Source of the DNA: an uncultured Roseovarius sp. | GTDB lineage: Bacteria; Pseudomonadota; Alphaproteobacteria; Rhodobacterales; Rhodobacteraceae | Direction of reading: 5' to 3' | DNA length: 64,000 nucleotides | Assembly: GCF_947489715.1 (NCBI RefSeq) | Contig: NZ_CANLER010000001.1 | Span: forward strand, 868,001-932,000 | Shown here: positions 33,834 through 42,303 of the stretch, one piece after another | How positions within the stretch are numbered: position 1 is the first letter of the stretch | Layout of the letters: the number at the start of each line of letters is the position of its first letter | The notes under the pieces: generated by a model | Told to the model about the DNA's origin: nothing | What the model saw: the letters and a program-made list of their open reading frames with translations, nothing else | Databases searched by the model: none | Program-made: the position numbers and the translations under genes

Positions 33834-35315
33834 ATGCGCGCTGTGCTTTCTGTCGTGGTGTCTTTGTTGTTGAGCATGAACATGGCCACGGCCGAACCAT
33901 CGGGCACGTTCCGGCATGCGCACACGCTTGGGTTCGGCAGCCTGTCCAGCCTTGATCCAATCTCGAAAGGGCGCGTGCTTCAGATCACCGAAAAGATCAT
34001 GAACAGGCTTGTGCGCCCGGGTCTTGACGGCAAGCCGCAGCCCGATCTTGCAACCGAATGGTCGGTCACGGACGACGCGATGTACTGGACCTTCAAGCTG
34101 CGCCAGGACGTGCGGTTTCACGATGGCAGCGCGTTTGATGCAGACGATGTCGTCTATACGTTCGACCGTATTCTCGACCCCGAAATGGACAGCCCCGTAC
34201 GCTCGGTCATCAGCATGATCAAAGGCGTCGAGGCACTGGACCCGATGACCGTCCGCCTGACACTGAAACATGGCTATGCCGACCTGCCCCTGCAATTGAT
34301 GGACGCGCGCCTGCGGATCATCCCCGAAGGGTCGGGAGACACGATCGGACAGACCGGGATCGGCACCGGGCCCTTCAAGGTCCAGAAATTCGATGCCGAC
34401 GGGATCACCTATCTGACCGCCAATACCGATTACTGGGAAGGCCCGCCCAAGCTGGACATGATCGAAGTGATCGGCATTCCCGATGCGCAGGCGCGGCTGA
34501 CCGCTTTCCTGAGTGGACAGCTGGACATGGAGCGTGGGATTGATCCATCGCTGCGCCGCGTCTTGCAGAATTCCGGTGATTACAACGTGCAGGACATTCC
34601 CACCGGCAACTGGATCGGCATGGTGTTTCGCACAGACGTGGCCCCCTATGACGATGTGCGCGTACGCCGCGCCATCCGGCTGGCGGTGGACCGGGCCGAC
34701 CTGCTGAAACTGGCCGTTGGCGGCAATGGGATCGTCAGCTGTGACACGCCTGTGGGGCCAAACGATCAGTATCGCGCCGATCTGGACTGCCCGCAGGATA
34801 TCGAAAAGGCCCGCGCATTGCTGGCCGAGGCCGGATATCCGGACGGTCTGGAGATCGAGGTCAATATCGCCACGCTTGAGCCGTCCTGGCCGTCGATGGC
34901 CGTCGCACTGCAGGAACAGCTGGCACCCGCTGGCATTCGGGTCAAGATCGTCAAAGTGGCCAATGACGGCTACTGGTCACAGGTCTGGATGCAGAAGGAT
35001 GCGGTCGGCACCGCCTGGGGAGAGCGCCCCGCCGACCAGGCCCTGAACGAGATCTTCCGTTCGACCGCGAAATGGAATGAGAGCTATTTCAAGGATCCGA
35101 CCTTTGACGCCATGCTGGATATCGCCAGCCAGGAACTCGATTTCTACAAGCGCCGTGCCCTGTATCAGGGTGCCCAGGAATACCTCTTTGAAAATTCGGG
35201 CACGCTGATCCCCTATCACATCACCCAACTGGTCGGCCTGTCGCCCCGGGTGCATGATCTGGACGCGGTCAAGAACGACGCGGTGCGCTGGCACCTGGTG
35301 CGTATCGAAGACTAG
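33834..35315 (+). CDS. Family-5 ABC transporter solute-binding protein
   Basis: The 493-aa protein has a signal peptide (MRAVLSVVVSLLLSMNMATA) and the family-5 (DppA/OppA-like) order: RHAHTLGFGSLSSLDPIS, LATEWSVTDDAMYWTFKLRQ, VRFHDGSAFDADDVVYTFDR, and TGIGTGPFKV. It binds peptides or other oligomeric solutes in the periplasm. No permease or ATPase genes are next to it, so it is an orphan that must share a transporter or serve as a sensor. The ATG at 33834 follows GGAGAG and starts the signal peptide. Its stop overlaps the convergent cytochrome gene by four bases. Confidence 0.9.
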   Translation: MRAVLSVVVSLLLSMNMATAEPSGTFRHAHTLGFGSLSSLDPISKGRVLQITEKIMNRLVRPGLDGKPQPDLATEWSVTDDAMYWTFKLRQDVRFHDGSAFDADDVVYTFDRILDPEMDSPVRSVISMIKGVEALDPMTVRLTLKHGYADLPLQLMDARLRIIPEGSGDTIGQTGIGTGPFKVQKFDADGITYLTANTDYWEGPPKLDMIEVIGIPDAQARLTAFLSGQLDMERGIDPSLRRVLQNSGDYNVQDIPTGNWIGMVFRTDVAPYDDVRVRRAIRLAVDRADLLKLAVGGNGIVSCDTPVGPNDQYRADLDCPQDIEKARALLAEAGYPDGLEIEVNIATLEPSWPSMAVALQEQLAPAGIRVKIVKVANDGYWSQVWMQKDAVGTAWGERPADQALNEIFRSTAKWNESYFKDPTFDAMLDIASQELDFYKRRALYQGAQEYLFENSGTLIPYHITQLVGLSPRVHDLDAVKNDAVRWHLVRIED

Positions 35316-36034
35316 GTATTGGAGCTCCAGAAGCAGCGGTCGAAATCGACATATTTCAGCATGTCCTCGGTGCGGCCAACCGGCACCAGACGCGAACATC
35401 CCTCAAACGCGTCAGCATGTTCAAAAACCGTGACCGTGCCGGTCCTGACCGTTTCCGCCACGCTGGTGCAGAGCACCTCACCCGGCTTCAGCATCTCTAT
35501 CCGCCGATCCGCGCCCGGCGCGTCGACGGCAAAGAGGTGTTCGTGACTATTGAGGTTGCGCACGCAGACGGCGTTGGCGGCGGTCTCCACCGGGCCCTGA
35601 TCTGGCAGTGCCGATTGCGCCCCCTGCGCCGCGCCTTCGCTGAAACTTGCCAGATAGGCGATGACATCTTGCCGATCCTCTTTTTTCTTCAGTCGGAACG
35701 TCATCCTGGCTTTGGCCCCGGGATCGTCCAGCTGCGCCCGCAAAAACCTGGTCGGGTCGGACAGGTAATCTGAAAGGTTTTCCGTGTCCCACACCAGACC
35801 GGCTGCGCCTGCCACCGTCATGCTCTTGCTGAATTTATAGCCATCAACACTGCCAGCGGCCCGGCCAACCACCCCGGTCAGCGCCGGGCCAACCCGGTTC
35901 CGGGCCCCCTCGCCCACCTGATGACAGGCGGCGCATTTCTTGAAAATCTTCTCACCATTTTCCGCATCCTGCGCCGCGGCGCCAACTGACAGCATGGCGA
36001 TGACAAAACTCAGGCCGATCCCTGATTTCTTCAT
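35312..36034 (-). CDS. Cytochrome c with C-terminal extension
   Basis: The 240-aa protein has a signal peptide and a class I cytochrome c domain with heme site CAACH (C34, C37, H38). MTFRLKKKEDRQDVIAYLASF then carries the likely Met ligand and last helix, as in cytochrome c2/c550. About 90 residues with four Cys follow, not part of the cytochrome fold and unrecognised. The start at 36034 begins the signal peptide MKKSGIGLSFVIAML. It is likely a periplasmic electron carrier. Confidence 0.88.
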   Translation of the reverse strand: MKKSGIGLSFVIAMLSVGAAAQDAENGEKIFKKCAACHQVGEGARNRVGPALTGVVGRAAGSVDGYKFSKSMTVAGAAGLVWDTENLSDYLSDPTRFLRAQLDDPGAKARMTFRLKKKEDRQDVIAYLASFSEGAAQGAQSALPDQGPVETAANAVCVRNLNSHEHLFAVDAPGADRRIEMLKPGEVLCTSVAETVRTGTVTVFEHADAFEGCSRLVPVGRTEDMLKYVDFDRCFWSSNT

Positions 36035-36199
36035 GACTTTTCTCCGATGGATACCCCAAGGATCGGGCATGACCCGGGTGTCGGTCAAATCCCATTCCAG
36101 TCCGAAAGTTACACAAACAGGTGATTGCAAAGTGATCCTAGGCGACCGGTTTTCGCATTAGGCTATGGAAATCATAACCAAAAGGGAGAGGGTGAGGCT

Positions 36200-36748
36200 A
36201 TGAAAAAGCAATTGATTGCCGGGATATCGGCACTGATACTTGGTGCCACATCTGCGCTGGCTCAGGACGCGCCATTCGGCACCGATGCCGACGCAGACTA
36301 TGCGGCCAAAATCTGGTCCGCGATGGAAGCGGCCAACCTGGCGGGGGACGGTATGCTGCGCAGCTTTCCGTATGAGGGCGTGGCCCCGCATGGTATGATG
36401 CTCGAGACATTCTACAGCTCGGCCACGATCGACGGCCATACCGGTGATCTGATCGTCAAGCGCAACTACGGTCCCGAAGGCATCGGTACGGATGAGGTGC
36501 TGGCCGATCCGGGCAAACATCTGGGTGCGGTCACGGTCATGTTCCGGCGCGAAAAGGGCTTTGATGCCGACAACCAGGACTGGTTCTGGGTCAAGTTCCT
36601 GCCCGACGGATCGCTCGACAAGAATCCCAAGGGCATGCGTCTGGCCGGAAAGGTCGCCAAAGGGGCCGACAAGGGCTGTATCGCCTGCCATTCGGGGGCT
36701 GAAGACTACCTTTTCACCACCGATCATGTCGGCGCGATGATGCAATAA
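36200..36748 (+). CDS. Cytochrome P460-family protein
   Basis: The 182-aa protein has a signal peptide ending ALA at residue 21 and one heme motif CIACH near the end (C160, C163, H164). The preceding beta-rich part, including HGMMLETFYSS and VKRNYGPEG, fits the cytochrome P460/c'-beta fold. P460 enzymes oxidise hydroxylamine or bind NO; which applies here is not visible. The ATG at 36200 follows GGGAGAGGG. It is divergent from the previous cytochrome gene. Confidence 0.85.
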   Translation: MKKQLIAGISALILGATSALAQDAPFGTDADADYAAKIWSAMEAANLAGDGMLRSFPYEGVAPHGMMLETFYSSATIDGHTGDLIVKRNYGPEGIGTDEVLADPGKHLGAVTVMFRREKGFDADNQDWFWVKFLPDGSLDKNPKGMRLAGKVAKGADKGCIACHSGAEDYLFTTDHVGAMMQ

Positions 36749-36778
36749 CCACTCACGTGATATGCGCATCGAAACGAA

Positions 36779-36805
36779 TGCCCTGACAGCAATGTTGTCA
36801 GGGCA
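36779..36805 (+). terminator. Hairpin after the P460 gene
   Basis: TGCCCTGACA (36779-36788) and TGTCAGGGCA (36796-36805) form a perfect 10-base stem, followed by CTTTCCTT. It probably ends the P460 transcript. Confidence 0.7.
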
Positions 36806-36892
36806 CTTTCCTTGCGGCATCGATCCGCCGGTCGATAACCCTTTCCCACCTTGACCCTGCTGGGCCAACATCCTATCTCCAATGCGCTGAGC

Positions 36893-36966
36893 GCGGGTAT
36901 GGTGAAAAGGTATCACAGCAGCTTCCCAAGCTGTTATTGCGGGTTCGATTCCCGCTACCCGCTCCA
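36893..36966 (+). tRNA. tRNA-Gly(CCC)
   Basis: The 74-base cloverleaf has acceptor GCGGGTA with TACCCGC, discriminator T, encoded CCA, and anticodon loop CTTCCCAAG with anticodon CCC. The T arm has GGTTCGATTCC. Confidence 0.95.
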
Positions 36967-37061
36967 CCCCTCACATAAACCCATTGGTCGACGCGACGTC
37001 GCACTGGACGCGCGCTTTGTGCGCGATACATTTCAACAATATCCCGAAGACAGGTTTGCCC

Positions 37062-37520
37062 ATGAAACTGACGGTGAATGGAACGCGTCACGACGTCGAT
37101 GTCGAACCCGAGATGCCGCTTTTATGGGTGCTGCGGGATGAACTGGGGATCACCGGGCCGAAATACGGCTGTGGCATTGCCCAATGCGGTGCCTGTACCG
37201 TGCATGTGGACGGTCAGCCGGTGCGGTCCTGCCAACTGCCGGTCGGCGATCTGGACGGTGAGGTCACGACGATTGAGGCGCTGGGCACGCCCGACGCGCT
37301 GCATGCGGTTCAGGCCGCCTGGATCGACCATCAGGTCGCACAATGCGGATATTGCCAATCCGGGCAGATCATGACCGCCGCCGCCTTTCTGGAGGTGAAC
37401 GCCACCCCCACCGATGCCGAGATTGATCAGGCGCTCAGTGCCAATCTTTGCCGTTGCGGCACCTATCCCCGCATCCGCGCCGCTGTGAAATCCGCCGCCG
37501 CGCGTTTGAACGAGGCCTGA
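37062..37520 (+). CDS. Molybdenum hydroxylase small subunit (2Fe-2S)
   Basis: The 152-aa protein holds two [2Fe-2S] sites: plant-type C37, C42, C45, C57 in [17 protein letters not shown] and RSCQLP, and C95, C98, C130, C132 in QCGYCQSGQ and LCRCGTYPR. This is the IorA-like small subunit of xanthine-oxidase-family enzymes. It passes electrons from the Mo site of the partner. The ATG at 37062 starts MKLTVNG. The large subunit gene begins three bases after its stop. Confidence 0.93.
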   Translation: MKLTVNGTRHDVDVEPEMPLLWVLRDELGITGPKYGCGIAQCGACTVHVDGQPVRSCQLPVGDLDGEVTTIEALGTPDALHAVQAAWIDHQVAQCGYCQSGQIMTAAAFLEVNATPTDAEIDQALSANLCRCGTYPRIRAAVKSAAARLNEA

Positions 37521-37523
37521 AGC

Positions 37524-39752
37524 ATGGGACGCATCCGCACCATCGCACGTCGCAGTTTCCTGATCGGATCGGCTGCCCTTCTGGGCGGTGTGGCGTTTGG
37601 TGCGGTGATGTACAGACGACCGCATAAAAACCCGCTGCCGGAACAGCTTGTGGCCGGTGAGGCTGCGATCACGCCCTATGTTCTGATCACGCCGGACGGG
37701 ATCACCCTGATCGCCCCGCGCGCCGACAAGGGCCAGGGGGCCTATTCCGTTCAGGCCGCGCTGATCGCCGAAGAACTGGATGTGCGTCTGGATCAGGTGA
37801 CCGTCGACCCCGGCCTGCCCGCGCCGGTCTATTACAACACCGCGCTGGCCAGCGACCTGCTGCCGATCCGGTCGACCAATACGAACTACTTGGCGGACTT
37901 GGCCCGCCGTGTCGCCGACGCGCCGGTCAAGTTTCTGGGCATCCAGATCACCGGCGGATCGACCACTGTGCCCGATGGCTATGACAAGCTGCGCCATGCC
38001 GGGGCCGTCGCCCGCGAAACGCTCAAGGCCGCAGCGGCCCGGAAAACCGGGCTGGACACGGCGCAACTGACCACCAAAGACGCCCATGTGGTCCTGCCGG
38101 ATGGAACTACGCTCAGTTATACCAGCTTGGCTGCCACCGCTGCGGGGATCGAGCCGGCAGATGCGCCGGCACTGCGTGATCCGTCGGAATGGCGCTATCT
38201 GGGCAAGCCCATGCAGCGCCTTGATATGGTGGCAAAATCCACCGGGGCGCAGGAGTATGGCATTGATGTGCAACTGCCCGACCTTCTGCATGCAGCGGTC
38301 CGGCTGAACCCGCGACGTGGGGTGGTAATCAGCCATGACGCTACTCAGGCGGAAACCATGCGCGGGGTACGGTCAATCCTGCCCATCACCGGCGGCCTCG
38401 GTGTCATCGCCGACAACACCTGGCGCGCGATGCAGGCGGCGCAGGCGATCACCGTGGAATGGGGCCCTGCCCCCTACCCGGCCGGAATGGACGCGCATTG
38501 GCAGGCCCTCAGCGACAGTTTCACCAAAGAACAGATCGACAGCCAGTACCGCGACGATGGCGATGCAGCCGTCGCCGAACGCCCCATCACCGCCGAATAC
38601 CGCGCGCCCTACCTGGCCCATGCCCCGCTGGAGCCGATCAACGCCACCGCGCTGGTCACCGACACCCGCATCGACATCTGGACCGGCACCCAGATCCCGC
38701 GCTTCATCCAGTCGAACATCTCGGCCCTGACCGGGATCGACACTGACAACATCCATGTTCACGTCCAGATGATCGGCGGCAGTTTCGGGCATCGCCTGGA
38801 AGATCAGGTCGTGCGCCACGCGGTCGAGCTGGCGATGAGCATGAAAGGTACCCCGGTCAAACTGACCTATAGCAGGGAAGAGGATTTCGCCCAGGATTTC
38901 ACCCGCCAGATCGCCATGGCGCGGATGGCGGGCAGCGTGACGAGCGGCAATGTCGAAACCTGCGATCTGGGCATCGCCATGCCCTCGATCATCGCGTCAC
39001 AGATGGGCCGCCAGGGCTTTCCCGCTGCCGGGCCGGACACGCAGATCGTCGCCGGTGCCTGGGACCAGCCCTTCGACATCCCGAATTACCGCGTCACTGG
39101 TTATCGCGCCCCCGACCTTGCACCGATCAGTTCCTGGCGCTCCGTCGGGGCTTCCACCAACGGCTTCTTCCACGATTGTGCGCTGGATGAGCTGATCCAT
39201 GCCGCCGGGGCCGACCCGCTGGCCGAGCGTATTCGCCTGTGCAATCACGCCCCCTCGCGCAAGGTGCTTGAGGCCGTGGGCGAGATGTCGGATTGGGGCA
39301 GCGACATGGGTGAAACCCGTGGCCGCGGCGTGGGTTTCTGCCTGTCCTTCGGCGTACCTTGTGCGGTGGTGGTTGAGGTGACGAACTCGGCACAGGGCAT
39401 CCGCCTCGATAAGGTCTTTGCCGCCGCCGATGTGGGCCGTATCATCGACCCGGTGAATTTCGAGGCGCAGGTCTCGGGCGGTGTCATCTTTGGAATGGGC
39501 CACGCCATCAATTGCGAAATCACCTATGCCGACAGCGCAGCGCAGCAGACGAACTATCATCAATACGAGGCGATGCGCCTCTATCAATGTCCCGAAGTAA
39601 CCGTCCGGGGTCTGGAAAACGGCGATCGCATTCGCGGCATCGGTGAACCGGGTGTCCCCCCGGCCGCCCCAGCCCTGGCCAATGCGATCTTTGCCGCCAC
39701 CGGGCAGCGTATTCGCGAGATGCCGTTCAACAAACATATCCGCTTTGTCTAA
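37524..39752 (+). CDS. Molybdenum hydroxylase large subunit, IorB-like
   Basis: The 742-aa protein starts with a Tat-type signal ([16 protein letters not shown]), as in isoquinoline 1-oxidoreductase beta subunits, so the mature enzyme acts in the periplasm. The molybdopterin-binding domains show [31 protein letters not shown], and the C-terminal [19 protein letters not shown] with the active-site Glu. Length is normal. It forms an operon with the 2Fe-2S subunit and a diheme cytochrome, giving a complete aldehyde- or N-heterocycle-type dehydrogenase with a c-type acceptor. Substrate unknown. Confidence 0.92.
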   Translation: MGRIRTIARRSFLIGSAALLGGVAFGAVMYRRPHKNPLPEQLVAGEAAITPYVLITPDGITLIAPRADKGQGAYSVQAALIAEELDVRLDQVTVDPGLPAPVYYNTALASDLLPIRSTNTNYLADLARRVADAPVKFLGIQITGGSTTVPDGYDKLRHAGAVARETLKAAAARKTGLDTAQLTTKDAHVVLPDGTTLSYTSLAATAAGIEPADAPALRDPSEWRYLGKPMQRLDMVAKSTGAQEYGIDVQLPDLLHAAVRLNPRRGVVISHDATQAETMRGVRSILPITGGLGVIADNTWRAMQAAQAITVEWGPAPYPAGMDAHWQALSDSFTKEQIDSQYRDDGDAAVAERPITAEYRAPYLAHAPLEPINATALVTDTRIDIWTGTQIPRFIQSNISALTGIDTDNIHVHVQMIGGSFGHRLEDQVVRHAVELAMSMKGTPVKLTYSREEDFAQDFTRQIAMARMAGSVTSGNVETCDLGIAMPSIIASQMGRQGFPAAGPDTQIVAGAWDQPFDIPNYRVTGYRAPDLAPISSWRSVGASTNGFFHDCALDELIHAAGADPLAERIRLCNHAPSRKVLEAVGEMSDWGSDMGETRGRGVGFCLSFGVPCAVVVEVTNSAQGIRLDKVFAAADVGRIIDPVNFEAQVSGGVIFGMGHAINCEITYADSAAQQTNYHQYEAMRLYQCPEVTVRGLENGDRIRGIGEPGVPPAAPALANAIFAATGQRIREMPFNKHIRFV

Positions 39753-39761
39753 GGGCGCGCC

Positions 39762-40325
39762 ATGAAATACCTCCCCCTCGCCATCCTTCTGCTCTTCCCG
39801 CTCAGCGCCGCCGCGCAGGACAGTGAAGGGCTTGAAGCATGGGACCGCATCTACCAGGTCACCGCGCACCCACGCTGCGCCAATTGCCATGTCGGGCCTG
39901 ATAACATCCCAGTCTGGTCCGGTCCCAGCCTTGGTGCGCCGCGTCCGCACGGCATGAACATCACCGCCGGCGACAGCCGCATCGGTGCCGAAACCCTGCC
40001 TTGTGCGGCCTGCCATGTCAGCAGCACACAGCCCAATGACACGCCCCATGCGCCGCCGCATATCGACGGATTCTGGCAGCTTGCCCCGGTTGAATTCGAA
40101 TGGTTCGGCAAAAGCACCAAAGAGGTCTGCAATCAGTTGCGCGATCCGGACCGCAACGGCGGGCGCAGCTTTGTCGAACTGGCCGACCATCTGAAACATG
40201 ACGCCTTTGTCGCCTGGGGGTTCAACCCCGGCGGCAAACGACAGCCCGCTCCTTTCACGCTGCGCGACCATGTGAACGACGTGCTGGCCTGGGGCGTTGC
40301 CGGGCAGCCCTGCCCCGGCGATTAG
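39762..40325 (+). CDS. Periplasmic diheme cytochrome c
   Basis: The 187-aa protein has a signal peptide (ending AAAQ) and two heme motifs, CANCH (C39, C42, H43) and CAACH (C81, C84, H85). It starts nine bases after the molybdenum subunit stop, so it most likely accepts electrons from that enzyme. The rest has no recognised domain, but HGMNITAGDSRIGAETLPC and HIDGFWQLAP are typical of cytochromes in IorAB-like clusters. Confidence 0.82.
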   Translation: MKYLPLAILLLFPLSAAAQDSEGLEAWDRIYQVTAHPRCANCHVGPDNIPVWSGPSLGAPRPHGMNITAGDSRIGAETLPCAACHVSSTQPNDTPHAPPHIDGFWQLAPVEFEWFGKSTKEVCNQLRDPDRNGGRSFVELADHLKHDAFVAWGFNPGGKRQPAPFTLRDHVNDVLAWGVAGQPCPGD

Positions 40326-40362
40326 GCTTGCAGGCGCATCGGCACACTGGTTCAAGAGGGCC

Positions 40363-41415
40363 ATGCGCCAGACCGCCACCACGATTATCCTGATCAGCAT
40401 CTCGGCCCTTGCCGGGATTGCGGCAGAATGGATCGGGTTGCCACTGCCCTACCTGCTGGGGCCGCTCAGCGTCACCGCGCTGATCGCGACTGCCTTGCCC
40501 GCGCAACTGCCAACCGGGTACACTTTCCCCAACTGGCTGCGCATGATCTTTATCGCCGTGATTGGCCTGATGATCGGCGCGCAGGTCCGGCCTGAACTTT
40601 TTGCCGATGCCGGTCGCCTGGTGGCCAGCCTATTGGCGCTGGTGGCCTTTGTCGGGCTAGCATTAGCCTATAATTACCTGATATTCCGCAAGCTTGGCGG
40701 CTATGACCGCCCCACTGCCTTTTATTCCAGCACGCCGGGCGGGCTTTATGAATCGCTGGCAATGGGCGAGGCTGCGGGCGCCGACATGCCCCGCTTGATC
40801 CTGCAACAATTCCTGCGCGTCATCGTGGTGGTCACCGTCCTGCCCATCGGCCTGTCACTCTGGCTAGGGGCGCCCGTGGGCAGCGCGGGCGGCATGACGC
40901 TGGCCCGCCCCTCGGTCCCGCTAGAGGTGCTGCCTGTAATCATCCTTGCCAGCGCCATCGGGATCGTCGCGGGCAAAGTCCTGTGCCTGCCTGCCGGGCA
41001 ATTGACCGGGCCGATGGCGGTGGCAGCGGCGCTGTCGCTCACCGGGCTCTGGCCGCTTGATATCCCGCAATGGCTGGTAAATGACGCGCAGATCATCATC
41101 GGCACTGCTTTGGGCATGCGTTTTACCGGCCTCAGCCGGGCGCTGATCCTGCGCGGGCTTGGCCTGTCGCTGGTTTCGGTCGGTGGCATGCTGATCGTCG
41201 CCGCCCTCTTCGCCGTTCTGCTCGCCCCGCAGGCGGACGAAGGCTTTGACGTCATGCTGATCAGCTTTGCCCCCGGCGGCGTCACCGAAATGGCCCTGGT
41301 CGCACTCAGCCTTCAGGCCAATCCGGCATTCGTCACCCTGCATCACATCGTGCGCATCCTGATCACCGTCATCGCCCTTGGCCTCACTCCCAAACGCCTG
41401 CGTCGCCCCCTTTGA
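40363..41415 (+). CDS. AbrB-family (PF05145) membrane protein
   Basis: The 350-aa protein has about ten transmembrane segments and the two-fold repeated pattern of the family often misnamed ammonia monooxygenase or AbrB regulator: LPYLLGPLSVTAL and later GQLTGPMAVAAAL, with FYSSTPGGLYESL and SFAPGGVTEMAL. Its function is not established; a transporter role is plausible. The ATG at 40363 is chosen to begin with the hydrophobic helix. It follows the cytochrome gene by 37 bases. Confidence 0.85.
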   Translation: MRQTATTIILISISALAGIAAEWIGLPLPYLLGPLSVTALIATALPAQLPTGYTFPNWLRMIFIAVIGLMIGAQVRPELFADAGRLVASLLALVAFVGLALAYNYLIFRKLGGYDRPTAFYSSTPGGLYESLAMGEAAGADMPRLILQQFLRVIVVVTVLPIGLSLWLGAPVGSAGGMTLARPSVPLEVLPVIILASAIGIVAGKVLCLPAGQLTGPMAVAAALSLTGLWPLDIPQWLVNDAQIIIGTALGMRFTGLSRALILRGLGLSLVSVGGMLIVAALFAVLLAPQADEGFDVMLISFAPGGVTEMALVALSLQANPAFVTLHHIVRILITVIALGLTPKRLRRPL

Positions 41416-41474
41416 CAGACACCTCGCTTTGGTTTATCTGAACACTTGTTCATTTACTGACAAAGGGCAGAGCC

Positions 41475-42230
41475 ATGCGCATCACCGACACAGCCGCGAT
41501 CATCACCGGGGGCGCCTCGGGCCTGGGCGAGGCAACGGCCCGCCATTTCCGCGACATGGGTGCGCAGGTCACGCTGCTGGACCGCGATACCGACCGAGGC
41601 CAGGCCATCGCCACCGAAATCGGGGCGACCTTTGCCGAAACCGATGTCACCTCGGAAAGCTCGGTCAGCGCCGCGATTGCCGCCGCCAAAGCTGCGATGG
41701 GTCGCATCACTGCCGCCGTGAACTGCGCTGGCATCGCCACCGGGGCGAAGACGCTGGGCAAGGACGGCCCGCATGATCTGGCGGCGTTTCAGCGCACCAT
41801 CGACATAAATCTGGTGGGCAGCTTCAACGTAGCCCGCCTTGCCGCAGCCGAGATCGCCCAAAACGATCCCCTGCCCGATGGCACCCGCGGCGTGATCATA
41901 AACACTGCCTCCATCGCCGCCTTTGACGGCCAGAAGGGCCAGACCGCCTATGCGGCCTCCAAGGGCGGCATCGTCGGTCTCAGCCTGCCAATGGCGCGTG
42001 ATCTGTCCCGCGAAGGCATCCGCGTCATGGCCATCGCGCCGGGCACCTTCCTGACACCGATGCTGCAGGGTCTGCCCGCCGAGGTGACCGAGGCATTGGC
42101 GCAGGACGTGACCTTCCCAAAACGGCTGGGCGATCCGGCGGAATTTGGTGCATTGGCACGCTTTATCGTCGAATGTGATTACCTGAACGGCGAGGTGATC
42201 CGCCTGGACGGCGCATTGCGGATGCAGTGA
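41475..42230 (+). CDS. SDR oxidoreductase, HSD17B10-like
   Basis: The 251-aa protein is a short-chain dehydrogenase with the NAD motif TGGASGLG (11-18), DRDTD near the NAD-ribose Asp, NCAGIA, and the catalytic Ser146, Tyr159 and Lys163 (YAASK). The order and length match 3-hydroxyacyl-CoA dehydrogenase type 2, which works on short branched acyl-CoAs. Other SDR roles are possible. A ribosome site AAAGGGCAG precedes the ATG. Confidence 0.88.
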   Translation: MRITDTAAIITGGASGLGEATARHFRDMGAQVTLLDRDTDRGQAIATEIGATFAETDVTSESSVSAAIAAAKAAMGRITAAVNCAGIATGAKTLGKDGPHDLAAFQRTIDINLVGSFNVARLAAAEIAQNDPLPDGTRGVIINTASIAAFDGQKGQTAYAASKGGIVGLSLPMARDLSREGIRVMAIAPGTFLTPMLQGLPAEVTEALAQDVTFPKRLGDPAEFGALARFIVECDYLNGEVIRLDGALRMQ

Positions 42231-42244
42231 TCTTACCGACAGTC

Positions 42245-42283
42245 CACCGACGTAATACCGACAAAATACCGACGTTATACCGA
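42245..42283 (-). repeat. 11-bp tandem repeat block, copy 2
   Basis: The minus strand reads the same 39 bases as 5928-5966, in three full 11-base units and a partial unit. It lies in a 73-base convergent intergenic region, so it is not near a promoter here. A short palindrome ACCGA/TCGGT followed by five T (42280-42294) may act as a weak terminator for the SDR gene. Confidence 0.85.
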
Positions 42284-42303
42284 CATCGGTTTTTCAGCGG
42301 TTT

